64,000 bases of DNA from Micavibrio sp. (GTDB taxonomy: Bacteria > Pseudomonadota > Alphaproteobacteria > Micavibrionales > Micavibrionaceae): assembly GCA_012960155.1 (NCBI GenBank), contig DUBU01000013.1:25816-89815 (forward strand), written 5' to 3'. The notes beneath the pieces are model-generated. The model made no database searches, had not been told where the DNA came from, and saw nothing but the letters and a program-made list of their open reading frames with translations. Position 1 is the first letter of the stretch. Every line of letters begins with the position of its first letter. The position numbers and the translations under genes are program-made. Shown here piece after piece: positions 41,556 to 51,200 of this stretch.

Positions 41556-43799
41556 TTAAGCCGCTTTTTTCTGCCGCTGGATCTGGTTCAAAATTTCTTT
41601 CTTCAGATCAGCTTCTACGATCGGCTTAGGAAGATAGGCATCCATACCAGCCTCGATACATTTATCTTTGTCTCCGACCAGCGCGTGGGCTGTCATACCG
41701 ATAATAGGGGTGTGATCCAGTTTTTTGCGCTTCTCCAGGCTGCGAATTTCTTTTGTTGCTGTGAAGCCGTCCATTTCGGGCATCTGGATATCCATCAGTA
41801 CGACGTCATAGTGGTTGTTTTGCCAAAGTTCTAGAGCCTCTACGCCAGTATTGGCTACGTCAAAGGTGATACCAATGTCTTCTAAAATATAGCTGATAAC
41901 TACTATATTGCCTTGGTAGTCTTCGACAAGAAGCGCTTTGCTCTCGCCGTTTAGGGACGCTTTGATTTTATCGTCCAGTTTCTTGCTGGTTTTTCCTTTG
42001 TCCTGTTCGATAACGGTTTCAGTCGTTTTGTATGGAATAATCAGACTGAAGGTAGAGCCTTTTCCAGCCTCACTGCTTAGGAAAATATCTCCGCCCATTA
42101 GTTTCGCTAGGTTGCGAGAAATAGGGAGGCCAAGGCCTGTGCCGCCGTATTTACGTGATACGGATGAATCTCCTTGTTTGAATTTTTCGAAAACTAGGTC
42201 GAAGTTTTCCGGCGAAATACCAATGCCGGTATCGGATACATTGATGCGCAAGAAATCTTTGCCGTCGCGTTCTTCGATTTCCGTGCTTATTTTTACGCCG
42301 CCATCATCAGTAAACTTAATGGCATTACTGATCAGGTTAACTATGATCTGACGCATACGCACAGGGTCACCATGGAATGATTTGTTTTTCAGTGCTTCGT
42401 ATTCAAATACAAAGCTAATACCTTTTTCATTGGCTTTTACGGCCATCATACTAATGACTTCTTCAAATAGCTTGCCAGGTTCGAAATCAGTAACTTCAAG
42501 CTCAAGCTCGCCGCTTTCAATTTTAGAGAAGTCCAGTACGTCATTAATCAGGTCTTTGAGGGATGATGTACTTGATAGCAAGGTGCCAATCAGCTGTTGC
42601 TGTTTATCATCCATATTGTCTTTGCGCTTATCCAGAATTTCAGCAATACCGCTGATGGCTGTTAGCGGTGTTCTGATTTCATGGCTCATATGGGCCAAAA
42701 ATTCACTTTTTGCCCGGTTGGCACTTTCGGCTTGTTCTTTTTCTGCCGCCAGCTTCTCTTGCGTTTTGACCATATGCGTGATGTCAGTATGAGCGCCGAC
42801 TAAACGTGTTGCGTTACCATTCTCATCAAACAAACCTTTTGCACGGGATTGAACCCATACCCATCGGCCCGAGCTGTGCTTCATGCGGAACTCTTGGCGA
42901 TATTCAGATAGCTCAGCATTTAGGTACTGTTCAACATAGGCCATGACCTGATCTACATCATCAGGATGGATAAGATCTTTGGCGTCTTCTATAGTGCCGT
43001 TACCTGCTTTTTGATCGTAACCAAGCATCTCGAAAAAGCGGCGTGAATAAAAAATTTGATCGTTTTTAATGTCCCAATCAAAAATTCCGTCTTCTGTCCC
43101 CTCTACTGCTAGCATAAAGCGCTCTTCTGTATCTTTTAAGGAGGCGGCGACTACATTGCGAGATCTTTGAGCGCGTAGCAGAAAGCTATTGAAAATCAGA
43201 AGTAAGGCCGTACCAATTGAAATGCTTATTAGCAGAGTGTTCAAATATTGTGTTTTAGTATTTTCCAATGAATCGAAACGCTCGTCCAAAATTTGGTACT
43301 GCTCTTCCAGTATGTCCGAATTAATGCGCGTTATGTTGTTTTTGAGTGAGTCGACAATTTCAACGTCTTCGAGAAACGTCTTATCAACCTGTGGTGCAAA
43401 TGTCTGGGCACGCAATTCAAGTTCTTTGGAGAAGTCGGTAAAATAGCTTCTGATTTCAGCTAGACGACTTTGTTGTGAGGGATCATTGTCAGTAAGTTCG
43501 TTTAAGGTAGCCAAGTGATTTGAAACATCACCTTTTTTAAGCTCGTAATCTTCAAGGAATTCCTCTTCGCCGGTTAGTAAGAAGCCGCGCTGCGCCGCTA
43601 ACATACCTTCAATCAGTGTGGATAGCTGTTCTGAAGTTGCAATGATATCATGCGATTCCATGACAAGATCGTCTGTCTTGTCGAGTTGTTTATCTCCTGT
43701 GATCATGCTGTACATCAGCGAGCCCGAGCACGCGACCAGGATCACTACAAAGATCAGGAAGTTCCTTACAAGCACTTTGTCCATTTTTGCTTTCGGCAT
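41556..43799 (-). CDS. Hybrid histidine kinase: CHASE3-like, PAS, HisKA, HATPase, receiver
   Basis: 747 residues. A first membrane helix (about 10-33) and a second (about 188-208) bracket a periplasmic helical region of CHASE3 type (GMLAAQRGFLLTGEEEFLEDYE). A PAS domain (about 225-345) follows, then HisKA with His373 (FLAHMSHEIRTPL), HATPase with N-box NLISNAIKF, G1 DTGIGI and G2 GGTGLGL, and a C-terminal receiver with Asp670 (VVLMDIQMPEMDG) and Lys725. Such kinases sense a signal across the inner membrane and pass phosphate to a receiver; the next partner is unknown. It is convergent with the sigma gene and could feed the OmpR-type regulator nearby. An alternative start five codons in (MDKVL) is possible. 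Confidence 0.94.
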   Translation of the reverse strand: MPKAKMDKVLVRNFLIFVVILVACSGSLMYSMITGDKQLDKTDDLVMESHDIIATSEQLSTLIEGMLAAQRGFLLTGEEEFLEDYELKKGDVSNHLATLNELTDNDPSQQSRLAEIRSYFTDFSKELELRAQTFAPQVDKTFLEDVEIVDSLKNNITRINSDILEEQYQILDERFDSLENTKTQYLNTLLISISIGTALLLIFNSFLLRAQRSRNVVAASLKDTEERFMLAVEGTEDGIFDWDIKNDQIFYSRRFFEMLGYDQKAGNGTIEDAKDLIHPDDVDQVMAYVEQYLNAELSEYRQEFRMKHSSGRWVWVQSRAKGLFDENGNATRLVGAHTDITHMVKTQEKLAAEKEQAESANRAKSEFLAHMSHEIRTPLTAISGIAEILDKRKDNMDDKQQQLIGTLLSSTSSLKDLINDVLDFSKIESGELELEVTDFEPGKLFEEVISMMAVKANEKGISFVFEYEALKNKSFHGDPVRMRQIIVNLISNAIKFTDDGGVKISTEIEERDGKDFLRINVSDTGIGISPENFDLVFEKFKQGDSSVSRKYGGTGLGLPISRNLAKLMGGDIFLSSEAGKGSTFSLIIPYKTTETVIEQDKGKTSKKLDDKIKASLNGESKALLVEDYQGNIVVISYILEDIGITFDVANTGVEALELWQNNHYDVVLMDIQMPEMDGFTATKEIRSLEKRKKLDHTPIIGMTAHALVGDKDKCIEAGMDAYLPKPIVEADLKKEILNQIQRQKKAA

Positions 43800-43851
43800 G
43801 AATCTATGAATACATTACTTCTTATAGGCTTATCAATGATTCTACCACAAA

Positions 43852-43883
43852 AAAGCGCCCCAAAATCACTTTTGGGGCGCTTT
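43852..43883. terminator. Strong terminator
   Basis: A perfect 14-bp stem, AAAGCGCCCCAAAA/TTTTGGGGCGCTTT, with a TCAC loop. It ends the UPF0391-like gene and insulates it from the kinase gene downstream. Confidence 0.9.
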
Positions 43884-43901
43884 ATTTTAATTATACGTTA
43901 T

Positions 43902-44078
43902 TTAAGCCGGTGGGGTACGGCCTCTGAGTGCGTGTACAACAGTGGCAATCAGGAATAATACTAGAAACACTACGAATAGTATTTTAGCAATTTCTGCAGA
44001 TGCAGCGGCGATCCCGCCAAAACCTAATACACCTGCAATTAATGCGACTACTAAAAATGTTAATGCCCAACCTAACAT
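43902..44078 (-). CDS. UPF0391/YtjA-like small membrane protein (DUF1328), 58 aa
   Basis: 58 residues with two membrane helices: [19 protein letters not shown], then the characteristic [23 protein letters not shown] and a short basic tail ([10 protein letters not shown]). This is the DUF1328 pattern, a common alphaproteobacterial stress-induced small membrane protein. The ribosome site is AAAGGAG. The exact stress promoter at 44147-44171 lies upstream, back to back with the ompA-like gene's promoter. Confidence 0.85.
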   Translation of the reverse strand: MLGWALTFLVVALIAGVLGFGGIAAASAEIAKILFVVFLVLFLIATVVHALRGRTPPA

Positions 44079-44146
44079 GACAGGCTCCTTTCGTTGTTCT
44101 GAACATTGGCCCGAAATATTTGGTATCGGGCGAACTCGGTTATTCC

Positions 44147-44171
44147 AACGTATGAGGGACGGTGTGGTTCC
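44147..44171 (-). promoter_or_regulatory. EcfG-type promoter 7
   Basis: Minus-strand GGAAC-N16-CGTT for the UPF0391-like gene. The GGAAC end lies 13 bases from the opposing promoter 8. Confidence 0.78.
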
Positions 44172-44184
44172 GAAAAAATAATTG

Positions 44185-44209
44185 GGAACAAATTCTTTCT
44201 TGTCGCGTT
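44185..44209 (+). promoter_or_regulatory. EcfG-type promoter 8
   Basis: Plus-strand GGAAC-N16-CGTT, 54 bases before the OmpA-like gene start. Confidence 0.78.
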
Positions 44210-44262
44210 TGCTAAACGTTCCTTCTGCACAACAGAATTATAAAATTGAAAGGATTGTAACA

Positions 44263-44919
44263 ATGAAACATTTATATAAATTCGCTTTGGGTACCGTTGC
44301 TGTGTTTGGTCTGTCCGCTACGACGGCACAAGCAAATGACTTTACTTCACACCATTTGGTTGATGAAAAGCCATATGAAAGATATGCAGAGCAGCTGCCG
44401 TCAGATGAGAAGCTGGAGCTTCGTGAATATCTGGATTATGAACAGCGCGAACCATGTCAGAACTACCAGCCCATTCCACAAGGCTTCATCATGGATGGTT
44501 GTCACTTGAAGCGTGAAGAGCCGAAAGTAACAACTAAATATGTTCCGATGAAAGAGCCTGAGCCACAAATGCAAATTGGTGATGTAATTAGTGATTACGA
44601 AATCAACTTCGCATTCGATAGTGCAGCTATTGAGCCTGCGGCCGGTTATACAATTGATCAGATTGCTGAAGAGATCAAAGAGTACAAACCTGGTGAGGTA
44701 ACAGTTGCTGGTCATACAGATACAGTAGGTTCAGCAGCTTATAATGCTGATTTGTCAGCACGTCGTGCCGATGCTGTTTCTCAGGCATTAACAGATCACG
44801 GTGTTGAAAACCGCATTATTGATGAGGAAGCATATGGCGAGAGCGATCTTGCTGTAGAGACACGTGATGAAGTTCGCTTAAGAGAGAACCGTCGTGTTGT
44901 TGTTGAATTCCGTAAATAA
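44263..44919 (+). CDS. OmpA-like peptidoglycan-binding protein
   Basis: 218 residues. A signal peptide (MKHLYKF...ATTAQA-ND) is followed by a spacer with two Cys, and a C-terminal OmpA-like domain from about 115: INFAFDSAAIEPAAGYTIDQIA, VAGHTDTVGSAAYNADLSARRADAV and LRENRRVVVEF. This domain binds diaminopimelate in peptidoglycan; there is no N-terminal barrel, so it is a periplasmic type. Upstream in-frame codons from 44182 overlap promoter 8 and are rejected; the start has GAAAGGATTG. It ends in a strong terminator. Confidence 0.9.
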   Translation: MKHLYKFALGTVAVFGLSATTAQANDFTSHHLVDEKPYERYAEQLPSDEKLELREYLDYEQREPCQNYQPIPQGFIMDGCHLKREEPKVTTKYVPMKEPEPQMQIGDVISDYEINFAFDSAAIEPAAGYTIDQIAEEIKEYKPGEVTVAGHTDTVGSAAYNADLSARRADAVSQALTDHGVENRIIDEEAYGESDLAVETRDEVRLRENRRVVVEFRK

Positions 44920-44934
44920 TCTAAGCTATACAGA

Positions 44935-44960
44935 AGAGGGGCTTAGGAGCCCCTCTTTTT
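44935..44960 (+). terminator. Terminator after the OmpA-like gene
   Basis: AGAGGGGCT-TAGG-AGCCCCTCT followed by TTTT. Confidence 0.9.
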
Positions 44961-44983
44961 CTATCGCTGGTGTGAGAGTAACC

Positions 44984-45172
44984 ATGAGTTCCGAGACTGT
45001 TTTTACAGACTATGAAATTCAAGCCTTGTTGGATGGCGCGCTTGCCCCTGAGGAAGAAAAGGCAGTGCGGGAGTTAATCGAAACTAATGAAGATGCTCGT
45101 AACCGATACAAGCAGCTTAAGGCTCAAAAAATGGCGCTTAAGAGATGGTGGGTTTCGCAGGTTAAGCACTAA
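44984..45172 (+). CDS. Small anti-sigma-like protein, 62 aa
   Basis: 62 residues whose core (DYEIQALLDGALAPEEEKAV, then ELIETNEDARNRYKQLKAQK) has the layout of the N-terminal, sigma-binding part of cytoplasmic anti-sigma factors: a short DGxL helix pair followed by a helix of regularly spaced residues. It lacks the Zn-binding His/Cys set and any membrane segment. It has GAGAG in front of the ATG and sits between two terminators, so it may be transcribed on its own. It could oppose the ECF sigma factor at 40931, but the distance is 3.5 kb and this is a guess. Confidence 0.6.
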   Translation: MSSETVFTDYEIQALLDGALAPEEEKAVRELIETNEDARNRYKQLKAQKMALKRWWVSQVKH

Positions 45173-45196
45173 GTCCGATTACACGAAACATGAGAT

Positions 45197-45235
45197 AAGC
45201 CTTTTCTAGTTGTTCAGCAGAAAGGGCTTTTTTAT
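45197..45235 (+). terminator. Terminator after the 62-aa gene
   Basis: AAGCCTTTTCT/AGAAAGGGCTT, 11 bp with one G-T pair and an 11-base loop, then TTTTATTTTT. Confidence 0.8.
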
Positions 45236-45356
45236 TTTTCTGAGCCATAATTTTATACGACTGATATACAGGGATATGCTGAAAGCCCCATGTTTTCAGT
45301 GTTTTAACGTTTGCGCGTATACTCTGACCTTATAGCATTTAAGCAAGGAGGGCTAG

Positions 45357-46904
45357 ATGGCACGTAGTACAGCAACTAATATTATTGGTTTTCGTAATTC
45401 TCAAAAGTCGGGTGGTAATTCACATGAAATGGCAGCTAAGTTGTCTGCTTTGGATAAGTCTCAGGCATGTATCGAGTTTGAGTTGGACGGCACAATTATT
45501 ACGGCCAATCAGAACTTTTTAGATACGATGGGGTATGCGCTTGAAGAGGTGCAGGGCAAACATCACAGCATGTTTGCCGAACCTTCATACGCAGCGAGCG
45601 CCGAATATCGAGAGTTTTGGGAAACTCTTGCAGAGGGGCGCTTTCAAGCGGCTGAGTATAAGCGCCTTGGTAAGGGAGGCAAGGAAGTCTGGATTGAGGC
45701 CTCTTATAACCCCATTCTGGATAAGCATGGCAAGCCCTTTAAAGTTGTTAAATATGCCACTGATGTAACAAGCCGTAAGATGGAATATGCGGATTTATTA
45801 GGGCAGGTTACTGCGATTAACCGTTCGCAGGCTGTTATTCACTTTGATCTTACGGGCAAGATTGTCGATGCCAACGAGAATTTTCTGTCTGTGATGGGCT
45901 ATTCGCTCGAAGAGATTAAGGGGAAGCACCACAGTATGTTCGCAGAGCCTGACTATGCACAAAGTGATGAATATAAGTCATTTTGGGAAGCGTTGCGACG
46001 CGGTGAGTTTCAGGCAGGGCAATATCGCCGTTTAGGTAAGGGTGGTAAGGAAATCTGGATTGAAGCCTCTTACAATCCTATTCTTGATCTCAATGGTAAA
46101 CCTTTCAAGGTTACCAAGTTTGCTACTGACTTAACGCCCCGAAAGGAAGAGAATCGTCAACTGGCTGACGATTTTGAAGCTAATGTGCAATCATTGGTGC
46201 AGGTGGTCGCATCTTCTGCGACGCAGATGCAGTCCACAGCACAAACCTTGGCAGCGGGGGCCGAAGAAACCAGTACGCAGTCAAATACCGTAGCCGCAGC
46301 AACAGAAGAGCTGTCCGCATCTGTGAACGAGATTTCAGGGCAGGTGACGCACTCAGTCAAAATTGTTGATGATGCTGTTGCGGAAGCTAAGAAATCTGAA
46401 CAGCTTGTGGCAGGCCTTCTGGAGGCGGCAACGAAAATTGGTGAAGTTACGGCGCTAATCTCTGATATTGCGAACCAGACCAACTTGCTGGCGCTTAACG
46501 CGACTATTGAAGCAGCGCGAGCAGGCGAGTCCGGTAAGGGCTTTGCCGTTGTGGCTTCTGAGGTTAAGTCTCTGGCGGCGGAAACAGCTAAGGCTACCGA
46601 GGAAATTGAGTCACAGATTAATGGTATTCAAGATGTCAGCCGTTCAACTGCGGATGCGATCCAGAATATTACCAAGGTGATCACTAATGTAAGTGAGATC
46701 AGCACAACAATCTCGGGAGCTGTTGAAGAGCAGTCTGCGGCAACGCGCGAAGTATCATCGAATATCGCGGGTGTACAAACTGCTGCCAACGAAACAGGTC
46801 AGTCTTCTGCAACGATGCTTGATGTTGCCAAGGGGCTTTCAGAGCATTCAGAGGATTTAAGCAAGCGTGTTGAAGACTTTTTGAGAAATGTGCGAGCTAT
46901 GTAA
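45357..46904 (+). CDS. Soluble methyl-accepting chemotaxis protein with twin PAS domains
   Basis: 515 residues with no membrane segment. PAS1 (about 31-140) and PAS2 (about 155-262) are near copies; each carries YNPI and the [10 protein letters not shown] segment and resembles Aer-type sensors. The second half is an MCP signalling domain with the hairpin tip ([39 protein letters not shown]). It should form the cytoplasmic receptor array with CheW and CheA and sense a cofactor- or redox-linked signal through PAS; the ligand is not visible. The ATG is preceded by AAGGAGGG. No che genes lie in the window. Confidence 0.93.
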   Translation: MARSTATNIIGFRNSQKSGGNSHEMAAKLSALDKSQACIEFELDGTIITANQNFLDTMGYALEEVQGKHHSMFAEPSYAASAEYREFWETLAEGRFQAAEYKRLGKGGKEVWIEASYNPILDKHGKPFKVVKYATDVTSRKMEYADLLGQVTAINRSQAVIHFDLTGKIVDANENFLSVMGYSLEEIKGKHHSMFAEPDYAQSDEYKSFWEALRRGEFQAGQYRRLGKGGKEIWIEASYNPILDLNGKPFKVTKFATDLTPRKEENRQLADDFEANVQSLVQVVASSATQMQSTAQTLAAGAEETSTQSNTVAAATEELSASVNEISGQVTHSVKIVDDAVAEAKKSEQLVAGLLEAATKIGEVTALISDIANQTNLLALNATIEAARAGESGKGFAVVASEVKSLAAETAKATEEIESQINGIQDVSRSTADAIQNITKVITNVSEISTTISGAVEEQSAATREVSSNIAGVQTAANETGQSSATMLDVAKGLSEHSEDLSKRVEDFLRNVRAM

Positions 46905-46933
46905 CCAATAGATTTATTCCTACGAATAATATG

Positions 46934-46975
46934 CGGTGTGCCTTTCTAAAACGGGGCACACCGATTTTATTTTTA
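46934..46975 (+). terminator. Terminator after the chemoreceptor gene
   Basis: CGGTGTGCC/GGCACACCG stem followed by ATTTTATTTTT. Confidence 0.88.
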
Positions 46976-47122
46976 GGGTTGAGGCGTGGGGAATCAGCTT
47001 TTCTTGCGTATAAACTCAACTATCTGAATAACCATTTAAAAATAGCCTTATCGTGGTGAAGGGCTGTAGTGAACATGCTATCTTATGTGGCAGTGCAGCG
47101 ATAAATAAAGAAAGTCCAGGTT

Positions 47123-48205
47123 GTGAAAAGAATTCTACCCTTTTTTGTCTTTGGTATCATTATCGCGTTAGCTGTATGGCAGCTGGACACAATAAAGTCT
47201 CTTTTTAGCTCTGAGAATCAGGCAGGACGCGCAGTTGGGCGCGGCAGTGTCGCTGTGAAAGTTATAACGCAGCCCGTTGAAATGACGAATAATGACCGCG
47301 TGTTTGCCGCGGTCGGTACTGGCCGAGCAAGATTGTCTGTTGCTTTGTATCCGGCAGTTTCTGAAGAAGTTAAAGAAGTGCTTTTTGAAGCGCAGCAAGA
47401 AGTACAATCAGGTGATGTTCTAGTGCAGCTGGATGATCGCGAAGAGCAGCTGGCTTTAAAATTGGCTGAGGTAAGACTGAAAGATGCAAAGAGCCTTCTT
47501 GATCGTTACGAAAAGGCGGTTAAAGAGGGTGCTGTGCCCGAGAGTGAAGTTGACTCGGCTCGTGCTGATTATGAGGGGGCGCAGGTAGCCTTAGATCAGG
47601 CAAAGCTAGCTATAGAAGACCGTCAAATTATTGCGCCTTTCGATGGTGTTGTTGGTATTCCGTCAGTTGATCCGGGTGACCGTGTGGGGCCTGATACTTT
47701 GATCACAGGCCTTGATGATCGTGCTGTTCTGCATATTGATTTTGAAGTTCCAGAAGCTTTGGCAGGGGATCTTAAAAATGCGCAGTTAGAAAAGCAAAAA
47801 ATTACTGCGACAACGCCTGCTTACCCCGATGAAGTTTTCGAAGGGTATATTTCTGCACAAGAAAGCCGTGTTGACCCTGCGCGCCGAACATTGATGGCGC
47901 GTGCCAGCATTCTCAATGAAGACGATATGCTGCGCCCAGGTATGTCATTTGATACGGTTTGGGCGATTAAAGGGAAGCCTTATGCCACTGTGCCCGAAAT
48001 TGCCGTGCAATGGGGGCGTGAAGGGTCTTATATTTGGCTTATCCGTGACGGCAAAGCACATGAGGTCGCAGCAAAAGTAATTGCGCGTAAGGCAGGGCTA
48101 GTCTTGATGGAGGGCGATATCAAAGCTGATGATGTCGTGGTTATAGAAGGTTTGCAACGTTTGCGCGCAGGTCAGGACGTGGAAGTATTAGGTGAGGGTG
48201 CTTAA
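47123..48205 (+). CDS. RND efflux periplasmic adaptor (membrane-fusion protein)
   Basis: 360 residues from a GTG with CCAGG upstream. An N-terminal membrane anchor (about 5-21, LPFFVFGIIIALAVW) is followed by a lipoyl-type half (VQSGDVLVQLDDREEQLALKLAEVR), a coiled hairpin (DAKSLLDRYEKAV..EVDSARADYEGAQ), the second lipoyl half (APFDGVVGIPSVDPGDRVGP) and the beta-barrel region. It links the inner-membrane pump to the outer-membrane channel. Its stop codon overlaps the pump's start by one base, so the two are translationally coupled. No regulator gene stands next to the operon. Confidence 0.93.
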   Translation: MKRILPFFVFGIIIALAVWQLDTIKSLFSSENQAGRAVGRGSVAVKVITQPVEMTNNDRVFAAVGTGRARLSVALYPAVSEEVKEVLFEAQQEVQSGDVLVQLDDREEQLALKLAEVRLKDAKSLLDRYEKAVKEGAVPESEVDSARADYEGAQVALDQAKLAIEDRQIIAPFDGVVGIPSVDPGDRVGPDTLITGLDDRAVLHIDFEVPEALAGDLKNAQLEKQKITATTPAYPDEVFEGYISAQESRVDPARRTLMARASILNEDDMLRPGMSFDTVWAIKGKPYATVPEIAVQWGREGSYIWLIRDGKAHEVAAKVIARKAGLVLMEGDIKADDVVVIEGLQRLRAGQDVEVLGEGA

Positions 48206-51200
48206 TGAGTTTTTCTGGCAATAATCTTACAGCACTTGGGGTTAGTCGCCCTATCTTGATTGCCGTTGTTAACCTCTTGATTATGCTTGCTGGTGTTGCA
48301 GCATTTTTAGGGGTGGATGTGCGCGAGTTGCCTAATGTTGACCGCCCTGTGGTCAGTGTTCGCGCAAACTATGCCGGTGCCTCGCCCGAGACCATGGACT
48401 CAGAAGTTACCAGTATCGTTGAAGGTGCCGTTGCACGCGTATCAGGCGTGAGCAGTATTGAGTCATCCAGTGAAGAAGGCAATATGCGTATTCGCGTTGA
48501 GTTTAATCCTGGCGTGGATTTGAACACGGCTGCGAGTGATGTACGCGAAGCGGTTAGCCGTGTGCAACGTCAGTTGCCTGAGGACGTTGATGAGGTTCAG
48601 GTAGTTAAAGCAGATGATGATGCGCGCGATATTATGCAGCTCTCTGCTTACAGTAATACGCTATCAAAACAGGTTCTCGCTGAACGTATCGAGAAAGATG
48701 TTGCGCCTGAGCTGCTCTCTGTTGACGGTGTGGCGGATGTGCGTCTCGATGGTGATCAAGCCCGTGTATTGCGGGTTCAGATTAAGCCTGCACGTTTGGC
48801 TGCTTATCGTATTGCGATACCGGATATTGTTTCGGCACTGCAAAATACACGTTTTGATGTCCCCGCAGGTAGTTACAAGTCTGATGGTCAGGAGCTTATC
48901 GTTAGAGCTTATGCCACAGTGGTGGAGCCTGAAGAGATTGAACGCCTGCATATTACCGATGATGTGCGTATTGGAGATGTTGCGGAAGTTTATTATGCGC
49001 CAGAGGAAGCGGAGTCTTATTCGCTGCTTAATGGTCGTATGGTGATTGGCTTGGGGATTGTGCGTCAGGCGGGTTCTAATACGATTGATATCTCCAATGA
49101 AGTGCGCGAGCGCGTTGAAAAGATCAATAACCGTGCGCGTGATTTCGAAATTGTTGTGACGTCAGATGATGCTGAATTTATTACAGGCGCATTGTTGGAG
49201 GTCATCTACACATTGTGCTTTGCCGTTCTGATTGTGCTGATTGTTATTGCACTGTTCTTGGGGCAACTGCGTGCAACATTAATTCCTGCTGTTACCATGC
49301 CGGTCTCAATCATTGGCACGCTTGCTGCGATTTGGGTGTTTGGTTTTTCCATCAACCTCTTGACGTTGCTGGCGCTTGTTTTGGCGACGGGCTTGATTGT
49401 TGATGATGCGATTGTTGTGCTGGAAAATATTCAGCGTTTGCGCAGCAAAGGTCAGGAAAAAATGGCGGCCGCTGTGTTGGGGACGCGTCAGGTTTTCTTT
49501 GCTGTTATTGCAACAACGATCACGCTTGTCTCTGTGTTCTTGCCTATTGCCTTCTTGCCGGGCCAGACGGGTATGCTGTTCCGTGAATTCGGTATGGTGT
49601 TGGCAATTGCCGTGTGTATCAGCTCATTTGTTGCGGTTACGTTGTGCCCTATGATGGCTTCTCGACTGCCGCATTTGTCGCATGGCAATCCGACTATTGT
49701 GCGTGTTCGTGATTTCTTGAATGGTGTCGGCGGGCGCATGGGGGGCTTTTACTTTAAAACTTTAAAAGGGCTTCTGGCGCATAAAATTCTGGCCTTGTTT
49801 GTAGCGATCACCATAGCTGTCTGCGGTGCGGGTGGTTTTCTGCTGCTTGAGCAAGAATTGATGCCGCGTGAAGATCGCGGAGAGGTGCGTATTTTCCTTA
49901 CAGGCCCTGACGGGGCATCTCTGGCTTATTCTGATGAGCAGGCGCGCAAGGTTGAGGCAGTATTACAGCCTTATAAAGAGCAAGGTGTTATCACAGATAT
50001 ATATTCCGTCATTGGTCGCTGGGATAAGAACCGTGCCTTCATTACGGCGACTTTGGCTGATTGGGAAGGGCGCAATATAAGCCAGATGGATCTTGCGGAT
50101 GAAATTAATAAGGTCGTTGCTGATATGCCGGGAGCGCAGGTGCGCGTTATTCAGTCCAGCAGCCTTAGTTTCCGCGGTGCGGGTGCTGGTGTGGAGCTTG
50201 CCATCTTGGGCAACAGCTATGACGATCTAGCTGTAACAGCAGATAAGCTGTCGGAGGCGTTGCAAGACCAGATTGCCGAGATAAATGATGTGCGCATTCA
50301 GTTCGATACGTCTCAGCCTGAAATGTCGTTTAATATTGATCGCGAAAAGGCCAATGATCTGAATGTGCCGCTTGATCGTATTTCCCAAACATTGCGCGTG
50401 ATGGTCGATGAATATGATGTGATTGATTTGAGCGTCGATGATCAATCTGTGCCTGTCATGATGGGGCCTGCGGACGGTACGATTAATGACGCGGGTGATT
50501 TGATCAATATTTTTGTGACGAATACCGATGATGAATTAGTGCCGCTGAGCGCATTGCTGACAGTGGATGAACAAGGCGTGGCGGCAGAGCTTGATCGCTT
50601 CGCGCAGCGCCGTGCGATTATGATGGATATTGGCGTTGATACGGGTGTACCGCTCGGCGATATCATAAGTCGCGTTCGTGATGTTTCGGACTCTGTTTTG
50701 CCAGCCGGTAATAACATTGAATTTCTTGGTGAGGCCGCAACATTGCAGGAGTCTAATCACGAAGTTGCGATTACATTTATGATTGCGCTGCTGGTAGTAT
50801 TCCTTGTTCTTGCTGCACAATTTGAAAGTCTGGGCAGTGCCGTAATTGTTATCTTTACTGTGCCGTTCGGTCTTGCGGCAGCTATTTTTGCACTGCTGTT
50901 AACAGGGCAGTCTTTAAACATCTATAGCCAGATCGGTCTTGTGATGCTGATTGGTTTGATGACTAAGAATGCGATCTTACTAGTCGAATTTATGGACCAG
51001 ATTCGCGATGAAGGTAAGAGCGTGAACGAGGCTATCATGGAAGGTGTGCAGGTGCGTTTGCGTCCTGTGATGATGACTGTGCTGTCAACTGTTCTGGGTA
51101 GCTTGCCGCTTATCCTAAGTGAAGGGCCGGGTGCCGAGGCGCGTAATGCGATTGGCTGGGTTGTGTTCGGCGGGTTGGGGCTGTCGACCATATTTACGCT

